From JAEUIT01 sp034439815 (GTDB taxonomy: Bacteria > Planctomycetota > Phycisphaerae > Phycisphaerales > SM1A02), in the NCBI GenBank assembly GCA_034439815.1, contig JAWXBD010000162.1, forward strand, positions 1-5,889: 5,889 bases of DNA, given 5' to 3'. Positions 1 through 5,749 of this stretch are shown in pieces; the first letter of the stretch is position 1; each line of letters starts with the position of its first letter. The translations under genes and the position numbers were made by a program. The notes beneath the pieces were generated by a model, which saw nothing but the letters and a program-made list of their open reading frames with translations, did no database searches and was not told where the DNA came from.

Positions 1-641
1 CGGGCGCGGTTGAACAACGTCCACCAGTCCATCGGCGCAGTCGATCCCCACGGATCCATGTAGGCCGAGACACGGATCGCCACTTCGCATCCGTTGAACG
101 CGAGCTGCCGGATCGACTCGGGAAACAGCCAGTCGTAGCAGATCGCAGCGCCGAGCCGTCCGATTTCGGTGTCGACCACCGGAAAGAGCGGATCGGGAAA
201 GTCCGCGAGATCGTGCGGGCTCGTGTGCACTTCCCAGGGGATCCACGGATTCACCTTGCGATACACACTCAGCAGACCGTCGGGACCGACGAGCGCCGTC
301 GCATTGAACACACACCCAGGATAGTCAGCGCGCTTCTCGAGAAACGAACCGGTCTGGATGTAGATGCCATGCTTCTTCGCGACCCGCTCGTATCGTTCCG
401 TGTGTTCGTTTGGACACTCGATCGCAAGATGCTCATGCAGTTCCGCCGGCGTCAGGTACACCGGCGCCGCATGCGCAAACTCGGGAAAGGTGAAGAGACG
501 CACATCGAAGAACGGCTCGTAGCCGACGATGGTGTTCTCGATCATCGCAATCATGCGCGTCACGCGTTCATGAATCTCGTCACGCGACTGTGGACATGCA
601 AAGTTCGTCTGGCACGCAGCCGCGTAATAGCGATCAAGCAT
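1..641 (-). CDS. Carbon-nitrogen hydrolase (nitrilase superfamily), C-terminus cut off by window edge
   Basis: The first 213 residues of a nitrilase-superfamily hydrolase are present; the C-terminus lies beyond position 1. These enzymes hydrolyse non-peptide C-N bonds (amides, nitriles, carbamoyl groups) with a Glu-Lys-Cys triad in the cytoplasm. All three are visible: Glu54 in FPEF, Lys129 in YRKVNPW, and Cys168 in AAICYDWLFPES. A second conserved-type Glu follows the Lys (Glu137, in PWEVH), and the protein opens with the family's usual AACQTNF strand. The ATG at 641 is preceded by AGGA at 7-nt spacing; an in-frame TAG lies four codons upstream, so the start is well bounded (a GTG two codons earlier is possible). 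It lies 16 nt after iscX, probably in one operon with it and fdx. Substrate cannot be told; the YRKVNPWIPWE stretch recalls aliphatic amidase/formamidase-like members, which is inference. Family is certain, specificity is not. Confidence 0.9.
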   Translation of the reverse strand, partial: MLDRYYAAACQTNFACPQSRDEIHERVTRMIAMIENTIVGYEPFFDVRLFTFPEFAHAAPVYLTPAELHEHLAIECPNEHTERYERVAKKHGIYIQTGSFLEKRADYPGCVFNATALVGPDGLLSVYRKVNPWIPWEVHTSPHDLADFPDPLFPVVDTEIGRLGAAICYDWLFPESIRQLAFNGCEVAIRVSAYMDPWGSTAPMDWWTLFNRA

Positions 642-657
642 TCTCACATCCTATGCG

Positions 658-864
658 TCAATCCCGCTCGTCGATCCAGGCCTGCTGAATCGCTTCGAGG
701 ATTCGCTCGTTGCACGGATGACCGGGTTGTTCAACGAATCCGGGCAGCGCCGCCACGAGCGTCTTCAGCTTGGGAAACGTGATGGTCAGCGGATCCACGC
801 TCGCGTGGTGCACGACGAGCTCTTCCGCGATGCGCTCAACATCGAGCCAGTGATAGGTCTGCAC
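658..864 (-). CDS. iscX: IscX-like Fe-S cluster assembly protein
   Basis: A 68-residue acidic protein of the IscX/YfhJ family (E. coli IscX has 66). Family members are small winged-helix-like proteins that bind the cysteine desulfurase IscS and iron, and modulate cluster assembly in the cytoplasm. Visible family hallmarks are the early HWLDVERIAEEL stretch, the VDP turn, FPKLKTLVAALPGF, and the C-terminal NERILEAIQQAWIDE with its cluster of acidic residues. I chose the GTG at 864: it places the Trp at residue 5, as in known IscX, has a GGGA motif 7 nt upstream, and leaves a 14-nt gap to fdx. The in-frame ATG at 915 would add 17 residues, overlap the fdx 3' end and has no ribosome binding site. 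Its position right after a ferredoxin gene matches the end of the proteobacterial isc operon. Confidence 0.88.
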   Translation of the reverse strand: MQTYHWLDVERIAEELVVHHASVDPLTITFPKLKTLVAALPGFVEQPGHPCNERILEAIQQAWIDERD

Positions 865-878
865 AGTGGAATCCCGTT

Positions 879-1292
879 TCAGTGCGGAACTTCCTTCACC
901 GCGTTCCGATTCCATGCGGGCACGCGCACGACGATCGGCGGCGCGCCGTCTTTGGCCGCCTTCAGTTCACACTGGCAGGCAAGGCGGCTCGACCGCTTGA
1001 TGCCGGGTGCTTCCTCGACGCGGTCTTCCTCGGACTCGGTCGACTCGGTAACCCGGTCGCCCCCCTGCTCGACATACACGTGGCAGGTGGAGCACGCGCA
1101 CACGCCGCCGCATGCATGCTCGATGTTGATGCCGTGGTCAATCGCCACTTCAAGCAGCGATTCCCCTTCGCCACCCATAATCGTCCATTCCTTCTGCTCC
1201 GTCCCCGTCAGTCCTGCGGGATCCTCCAAAAGGAACTTGATCGGGATGACCGGAGGACCGTGCTGATGATCGTCGGAACGTTTGAGATGCAT
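879..1292 (-). CDS. fdx: ISC-type [2Fe-2S] ferredoxin
   Basis: A 137-residue ferredoxin of the adrenodoxin/ISC class, which supplies electrons for Fe-S cluster assembly on the IscU scaffold. Cluster ligands are Cys61, Cys67 and Cys70 (C-x5-C-x2-C, in HACGGVCACSTC) and Cys106 (RLACQC). The 36-residue step from the third to the fourth ligand equals that of E. coli Fdx. Non-ligand Cys65 is shared with E. coli; Cys108 is extra. Other matches are ESLLEVAIDHGINIEHAC before the cluster, an acidic TESTESEEDRVEEA helix, and SRLACQ. At 137 residues it is about 25 longer than E. coli Fdx, mostly at the N-terminus (residues 1-37, His- and Asp-rich at first). The ATG at 1292 has no clear Shine-Dalgarno; longer in-frame translation to about 1412 would cross the divergent promoter region and looks non-coding. 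It is the first gene of a run with iscX. The ISC assignment depends mainly on that neighbour. Confidence 0.9.
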   Translation of the reverse strand: MHLKRSDDHQHGPPVIPIKFLLEDPAGLTGTEQKEWTIMGGEGESLLEVAIDHGINIEHACGGVCACSTCHVYVEQGGDRVTESTESEEDRVEEAPGIKRSSRLACQCELKAAKDGAPPIVVRVPAWNRNAVKEVPH

Positions 1293-1425
1293 GAGGCGAA
1301 GCGGTGGTGGTGAGCGGCGACTGGGGCTGTGACGCGAAGTGGATCCGGGGCGGCCATGATAGAGGAGGTCGCGAAGTCTGGCTGCTGGCTGTGTTTCAGC
1401 TTCGCGGCTCACCTACACTGCGACA
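1293..1425. promoter_or_regulatory. Divergent intergenic region between fdx and the LAB_N gene
   Basis: This is the only sizeable non-coding stretch in the window and sits between two divergently transcribed gene runs, so promoters for both are expected here. On the minus strand a TATCAT (1361-1356) could be a -10 box for fdx, giving a leader of about 57 nt, but I see no convincing -35 at the right distance. On the plus strand TACACT (1414-1419) lies seven bases before the LAB_N ATG. A plus-strand AGGAGGT at 1363-1369 resembles a strong Shine-Dalgarno, but no ATG, GTG or TTG in the LAB_N frame follows it. No clear operator palindrome was seen. Confidence 0.5.
1414..1419 (+). promoter_or_regulatory. 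Possible -10 box (TACACT) of the LAB_N operon
   Basis: TACACT matches TATAAT at four of six positions, including TA at the start and the final T. Transcription starting about seven bases downstream would begin at or next to the ATG at 1426, giving a leaderless mRNA. This fits the absence of any Shine-Dalgarno just upstream of that ATG. No good -35 hexamer is visible (GTGTTT sits 17 nt upstream), so the call is weak. Confidence 0.25.
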
Positions 1426-2001
1426 ATGCAGCCGGTTCGGCTCGTGGCGCTCGTTTTCATCGTGCTGGTTGTGGCCATGGCGTCGCCGGACGTCGGCGAC
1501 CGCGCGGGCGTCCCTGCCGAACTCCGTTGGGAGGGCTACCAAAGCGGGGCGAAGCTCCTGCAAACGGACGCCGGGCCGCGCTACGAAGTCACTCCCCTCT
1601 CCGGACCGGCCGAGCTGCTGACGCCGGATCAGTTTGCAACACGTTCGCTCAGCCTGGCGCGCGACCGTCATGCCCTCGAGCGGCTCTTCAATGCGTCCGG
1701 AGTGGCCGGAATCGCATGGGTGGCGTTCGGTCTTCTTGGCCAAGTCCTGTTCGCAGGTCGCATGGTGGTGCAGTGGATCACCAGTGAACGCAGCAAAAGA
1801 TCCGTGGTGCCTCCGGTCTTCTGGTGGATGAGTTTGACGGGCAGCGCGATGCTCCTCACGTATTTCATCTGGCGCCAGGACATCGTGGGCATACTCGGTC
1901 AAAGTCTTGGATTCATCATTTACGTGCGCAACATCATGCTGATCAGAAACGCCGCGCGATCCGACCACGTCTCCGTTCCGCCTGGGGCTGCGCCGGCATG
2001 A
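1426..2001 (+). CDS. LAB_N-domain membrane protein (lipid-A-disaccharide synthase N-terminal-like domain)
   Basis: A 191-residue inner-membrane protein. Residues about 5-20 form an N-terminal membrane anchor or signal (VRLVALVFIVLVVAMA). Residues about 25-90 are a soluble segment with no recognised motif. Residues about 94-172 are a clear LAB_N domain (named after the N-terminal extension of some LpxB proteins): GLLGQVLFAGRMVVQWITSE, then SVVPPVFWWMSLTGSAMLL, and an ILGQSLGFIIYVRNI end, forming about three membrane helices. The catalytic LpxB glycosyltransferase part is absent, so this is not a lipid-A-disaccharide synthase. In other genomes such stand-alone proteins often occur with glycosyltransferase and lipid-modification genes; a glycolipid role is inference. 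The ATG at 1426 has no Shine-Dalgarno. The stop overlaps the start of the next gene (ATGA), so the two are coupled. Confidence 0.88.
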   Translation: MQPVRLVALVFIVLVVAMASPDVGDRAGVPAELRWEGYQSGAKLLQTDAGPRYEVTPLSGPAELLTPDQFATRSLSLARDRHALERLFNASGVAGIAWVAFGLLGQVLFAGRMVVQWITSERSKRSVVPPVFWWMSLTGSAMLLTYFIWRQDIVGILGQSLGFIIYVRNIMLIRNAARSDHVSVPPGAAPA

Positions 2002-3092
2002 GCACGGAAACGGTGAACATCCTCGGTTTGACACTCGACGAGTTCCTCGCCGTCGCTGCGCTGCGCGGACTGAAGCGTCCCGCAGCGACCGCGTGCTACC
2101 GAGCTGCGTTCCGCGACGGCAAGGCCGCACACCCGTGGATTCACCTCGAGCAGTATCCGATCGTCAATACGCATGTCGAGGCGGAGACGATCAAGTTCGT
2201 GCAGCGGCATGAAGACGGACTCGAAACGGAGTCTGTGCTCATCCCGATGTATCACCGGCCTGATCATCGCTTCGGCGCGATGACGCGCACACTCTGCGTC
2301 TCGAGCCAGGTCGGCTGCGCGATGGGCTGCCGGTTTTGTGAGACGGCACAGATGGGGTTCCTCAAGAATCTGACCGCGGCGCAGATCGTGAGTCAGTGGT
2401 TCACCGCCGTGCATGTCATCGGCGAGCGCCCCAAGAACATCGTGTTCATGGGCATGGGCGAGCCGATGGACAATCTTGATGCGGTCCTGCAGGCAGTGCG
2501 CGTGCTCACCGAGCGCGATGGCCCGTGCATGGCCGCCTCGAACATCTCGGTATCTACCGTCGGTCGCATCGAGGGCATTGACCAGTATGCGGACTTTGTG
2601 CGGCAGACCGGCTTCCACCGCTGCACGCTCGCCGTGTCGCTCAATGCGCCCAACGACGAGGTGCGCTCGCAGATTATGCCGATCAATCGCAAGCATCCGA
2701 TGAACGCGCTGCGCGATGCCATGCTGCGCTTTCCGCTGCGTCCGTGCGCGGCGATCTGCGTCGAGTACGTTTTGATTCCAGGCGTCAACGACGCGCCGGA
2801 ACACTGTGACGAACTGTGTGATTATCTCAAGCCGGTGCGCTGTTCGCTGAACATCATTCCGTACAACCCGCGCCGTGCATCGCCGTGGCTGGCGCCGACC
2901 GAGGACGAAGTGGAAGCGTTCATCGAGCGGGCCATTGGTCGCGGGCAGTTTGTCAAGCGGCGCAAGACCAAAGGGCGTTCGGTGATGGGAGCGTGCGGCC
3001 AGCTCGGCAACGCGAACATCCGCCATCGCAAGCAGGTCGAGCTGACGATCGGCGACGGCGGCGCGCCTGCTGAAGAGGCGGCGAGGCAGTGA
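1998..3092 (+). CDS. rlmN: RlmN/Cfr-family radical SAM enzyme, probable 23S rRNA A2503 methyltransferase
   Basis: A 364-residue radical SAM protein of the RlmN/Cfr family, which methylates adenosine 2503 of 23S rRNA by a ping-pong mechanism with two cysteines. The [4Fe-4S]/SAM motif is Cys107-x3-Cys111-x2-Cys114 (CAMGCRFC), preceded by LCVSSQVG, where Cys100 matches E. coli Cys118. GMGEP is at 152-156. The methyl-carrying cysteine is Cys333 (GACGQL, matching E. coli Cys355). VLIPGVND (258-265) and NIIPYNP (285-291) also fit. Differences from canonical RlmN are a short N-terminal domain before the core (about 90 residues, weak resemblance), SLNAPND where SLHA is usual, and GRSVMGACGQL in place of G-DIDAACGQL. 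These suggest a separate subgroup; whether it methylates C2 or C8 of A2503, or another RNA, cannot be read here. The ATG at 1998 overlaps the LAB_N stop by 4 nt; longer in-frame translation would run inside LAB_N. The gene symbol is by family. Confidence 0.85.
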   Translation: MSTETVNILGLTLDEFLAVAALRGLKRPAATACYRAAFRDGKAAHPWIHLEQYPIVNTHVEAETIKFVQRHEDGLETESVLIPMYHRPDHRFGAMTRTLCVSSQVGCAMGCRFCETAQMGFLKNLTAAQIVSQWFTAVHVIGERPKNIVFMGMGEPMDNLDAVLQAVRVLTERDGPCMAASNISVSTVGRIEGIDQYADFVRQTGFHRCTLAVSLNAPNDEVRSQIMPINRKHPMNALRDAMLRFPLRPCAAICVEYVLIPGVNDAPEHCDELCDYLKPVRCSLNIIPYNPRRASPWLAPTEDEVEAFIERAIGRGQFVKRRKTKGRSVMGACGQLGNANIRHRKQVELTIGDGGAPAEEAARQ

Positions 3093-5068
3093 GCGCGAGC
3101 GTGCCTCCGGCTTCCGCATCCATCGGTCGCGGCTCGCGCGCCCGCTTCCGCGCGTATCTCGCGAAACGGCAGCGCGGCAAGGCCGCCGACAGCAAGGCGG
3201 GAAAGCCGGCCAAGCGGCAACGATCCGCATGGACACTGTTCGTCGCGTTTCTGCGCGAGCTGCGTCCCTACCGCCCTGCTGTCACGGTCGCGCTCGGAAC
3301 GCTGACCATCGGCACGCTCCTTTCACTCGTCCCGCCCGTGGCCACCAAGATCGCGATCGACTATGTCTTTGTCGACTCGCCGATTCCTGCGTCGCTCGGC
3401 CGCTGGATTCCTGCATCCTGGAACATCGACGAGCATCGCAGCCGGCTGCTGGCGATCGTCGGCGTCGGCGTTGTCGTGATTTCGATCATGCGAGCGCTCC
3501 TTTCCATCGCCGGCCGATGGCAAGCGACGAAGACCACGAAGCGGCTGCAGACGGAGCTGCGGCGGAAGGTGTTCGCCCATGCGGTGCGACTGCCGCTGCA
3601 TCGCGTGCACGAGCTGCGCGCGGGCGGCGTCGCTTCCATTTTGCGCGAAGACGCGGGCGGCATCGGCGATCTCGTCTTCAGCATGATCTACAACCCGTTC
3701 CGGGCGACGATTCAGCTGATCGGCAGTCTGGCGATTCTCGCATGGACTGACTGGCGCCTGCTGCTGGGCGCGCTGCTCCTCCTGCCGATGGTGTGGCTGA
3801 CGCATCGCACATGGATCGGACGCATCCGGCCGCTGTATCGCGATCAGCGACAGACGCGCACCGACATCGATGCGCACGCTGCGGAGAGCTTCGGCGGCAT
3901 GCGCGTGGTGCGCGGGTTTGCGCGCGAAGCGAGCGAGACGGGGCGCTTCTCGCGTTCCCAGCACTTTTTGGCGCGGCAGGAGATTCTTACGTGGTGGTGG
4001 AGCCGCGGCATCGAACTCGCATGGGAGCTGTTCGTGCCGCTCGCGAGCGCCGCACTCTTGTGGTACGGCGGCATGCAGGTGCTGAACGGCCGCCTCACGC
4101 CCGGCGATCTCGTGATGTTCCTTGCGTACCTGCTGCTCCTGCTCGGTCCACTCGAAGTGCTCGCGACGAGCGCCACGCAATTTCAGACGAATCTTGCCGC
4201 GTTCGACCGCGTGCTCGATCTGCTCGGCGAGACCCGCGAACTGCCGGCCGGCGCCACCGCGCTGGTGATCCAGCCTTCCGACGTGCGCGGCCAGGTCGCC
4301 TTTGAGCGCGTCACCTATCACTACCCCAAGAGCGAGCGCAGCGTGCTGAGTGACGTCTCGTTCGTCGCGAGGCCCGGACAGATGATCGCGCTGGTCGGCC
4401 GCAGCGGCGCGGGCAAGACGACGCTGTGCAATCTGGTCGCCCGCTTTGACGATCCGACCTCCGGACGCATCACGCTCGACGGCCGCGATCTGCGCGACAT
4501 TGATCTTGGCAGCTATCGCCGGCTGCTCGGGATCGTCGAGCAGGATGTGTTTCTGTTCGACGGTTCGATCGCCGAGAACATTTCCTACGCGCGGCGCGAC
4601 GCCACGCGCGACGAGATCCGCGCGGCCGCGCGCGTCGCGAACGCCGACGAATTCATCGTGGCGCTCGAACGCGGCTACGAGACCGTGATCGGCGAGCGCG
4701 GCGTGCGCCTGTCGGGAGGGCAGCGGCAGCGGCTCGCGATCGCGCGTGCGGTCCTCGCTGACCCGCGCATCCTGATTCTCGATGAAGCCACAAGCAATCT
4801 CGACACCGAGAGCGAGCGCGCGATCCAAAGTGCGATGGCCACGCTGATGCGCGGGCGCACCAGCTTTGTGATCGCGCACCGCCTGAGCACGATCCGCGAT
4901 GCGGATCTCATTCTCGTGCTCGAAGGCGGCAGTCTGCTGGAGATGGGCACGCACGACGAACTCGTCGCCAGCGACAGCCGATACCGCGACATGATCGTGC
5001 TGCAGACCGAGCCACCGAAGACTGAACCGCCAGTGGGCGCGGCCCGGTCCGCGCACGACGAGGACTGA
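3089..5068 (+). CDS. MsbA-like ABC exporter, fused transmembrane and ATPase domains
   Basis: A 659-residue half-transporter of the type IV exporter (MsbA/LmrA-like) family, expected to act as a homodimer in the inner membrane. About six membrane helices fall near residues 62-82, 118-140, 194-218, 222-241, 305-327 and 338-358. The ATPase domain shows Walker A GRSGAGKT (437-444), Q-loop Gln485 in VEQDVFLFDGSI, signature LSGGQ (541-545), Walker B ILILDE with catalytic Glu566, D-loop SNLD, and switch His597 in IAHRLST. All catalytic residues are intact. It is longer than MsbA (about 580) because of a basic N-terminal tail (13 Arg/Lys in the first 45 residues), a long first outer loop (about 93-117, Trp/Pro-rich) and a Pro-rich C-terminal tail. 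The GTG start overlaps the previous stop (GTGA); AAGAGG lies 10 nt upstream. A lipid flippase role is suggested by the LAB_N neighbour, but drug or peptide export is equally compatible with the sequence. Confidence 0.93.
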   Translation: MSASVPPASASIGRGSRARFRAYLAKRQRGKAADSKAGKPAKRQRSAWTLFVAFLRELRPYRPAVTVALGTLTIGTLLSLVPPVATKIAIDYVFVDSPIPASLGRWIPASWNIDEHRSRLLAIVGVGVVVISIMRALLSIAGRWQATKTTKRLQTELRRKVFAHAVRLPLHRVHELRAGGVASILREDAGGIGDLVFSMIYNPFRATIQLIGSLAILAWTDWRLLLGALLLLPMVWLTHRTWIGRIRPLYRDQRQTRTDIDAHAAESFGGMRVVRGFAREASETGRFSRSQHFLARQEILTWWWSRGIELAWELFVPLASAALLWYGGMQVLNGRLTPGDLVMFLAYLLLLLGPLEVLATSATQFQTNLAAFDRVLDLLGETRELPAGATALVIQPSDVRGQVAFERVTYHYPKSERSVLSDVSFVARPGQMIALVGRSGAGKTTLCNLVARFDDPTSGRITLDGRDLRDIDLGSYRRLLGIVEQDVFLFDGSIAENISYARRDATRDEIRAAARVANADEFIVALERGYETVIGERGVRLSGGQRQRLAIARAVLADPRILILDEATSNLDTESERAIQSAMATLMRGRTSFVIAHRLSTIRDADLILVLEGGSLLEMGTHDELVASDSRYRDMIVLQTEPPKTEPPVGAARSAHDED

Positions 5069-5080
5069 CCCGCACACTCG

Positions 5081-5749
5081 TTACGGCCGCACTTCAATCA
5101 CGTCGCCGGCGGCGACGGCGAAGATGCGCCCCGTGTCCGTATGCATGCGCACGCCGCGGGCAAACGGCGTGAAGGCCGGAAGCACCGCAACCTGTGCACC
5201 GATGACGAAACAGGGCAGCAGCAGCGAATCGACGCGCCCCTCGAGCCGCACCATCGGATGCAGGTGACCGCTGATGGTGTAGACATCGCTGCCGCACTGT
5301 TCCCCCGGCGGTTCATGCTGAAAAGAGAACGGCGGCTCGCGCAGTGCATCATGAATGCATCGCATGTTCCACGACTCCGGCATCGCGGCGCAACGGTCGT
5401 GATTGCCAAGCACGAGATCCACCTGGCCCGCGAAGCGCACGCGCCACGCACCCACGCGATCGATCACATCGGGCGTAAGGCCGCGCTTGGCGTGCAGCAG
5501 ATCACCGACGACGAGCAACCGCTCCGCGCCGAAGTGTCCGAGCAGCGCATCGAGGCGATTGAGCGTCTCGTCCAGCACGCTCGACGGCATCGGAATGCCG
5601 AAGGACTGAAACGTCTGCTCCTTGCCGATGTGCAGGTCGGCAACGATGAGCGTCCGCCGCCGTTCCCACCAGATCGCGCGCGACGGGAGCAGCGTGAGCA
5701 GCTCGCCGGCCACGGTGACATCGCAGCCGCGCGCCCGCGTGTGCGCCAT
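5081..5749 (-). CDS. pdeM: Ligase-associated DNA damage response metallophosphoesterase PdeM
   Basis: A 222-residue calcineurin-like metallophosphoesterase of the PdeM group, named for its linkage to a DNA ligase, an exonuclease and a Lhr-type helicase and annotated as a DNA damage response endonuclease. The two-metal site is complete: ADLHIGKE (Asp38, His40), GDLLHAK (Asp83, His86), GNHD (115-118), a histidine at His134, and GHLHP (His162, His164). The C-terminal LPCFVIGAQVAVLPAFTPFARG is a group hallmark and separates it from generic phosphoesterases. The ATG at 5749 abuts the lhr stop (TGATG); a GTG at 5752 is an alternative start one codon longer, and GGGAG lies upstream of both. The gene is coupled to lhr. 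It converges on the ABC exporter gene with 12 nt between stops. Confidence 0.9.
   Translation of the reverse strand: MAHTRARGCDVTVAGELLTLLPSRAIWWERRRTLIVADLHIGKEQTFQSFGIPMPSSVLDETLNRLDALLGHFGAERLLVVGDLLHAKRGLTPDVIDRVGAWRVRFAGQVDLVLGNHDRCAAMPESWNMRCIHDALREPPFSFQHEPPGEQCGSDVYTISGHLHPMVRLEGRVDSLLLPCFVIGAQVAVLPAFTPFARGVRMHTDTGRIFAVAAGDVIEVRP

Noticed and set aside
213..782. A 189-codon plus-strand open frame across the hydrolase and iscX
   Set aside because: It overlaps two minus-strand genes with clear family motifs and shows no motif of its own.
1920..3236. A 438-codon open frame antisense to the RlmN-like gene
   Set aside because: Its composition is that of a GC-rich shadow (Arg/His/Ala-rich), it spans gene boundaries of the plus-strand operon, and it has no recognisable domain.
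4590..4640. Dense CGCG-rich stretch suggesting a repeat
   Set aside because: It encodes ordinary ABC ATPase residues (about 501-517, Arg/Ala-rich) and there is no regular repeat unit.
3323..5077. A 584-codon open frame antisense to the ABC exporter gene
   Set aside because: It is His/Arg/Ala-rich with no family motif, and mirrors the third-position GC bias of the clearly real exporter gene on the other strand.
5101..5117. Perfect inverted repeat: 7-bp stem CGTCGCC/GGCGACG with a 3-nt loop, 33 nt after the ABC exporter stop
   Set aside because: It could be read as a terminator, but no T-run follows on the plus strand and it lies within pdeM codons (VAAGDV), where GC-rich Ala/Gly/Asp codons easily produce such a stem.
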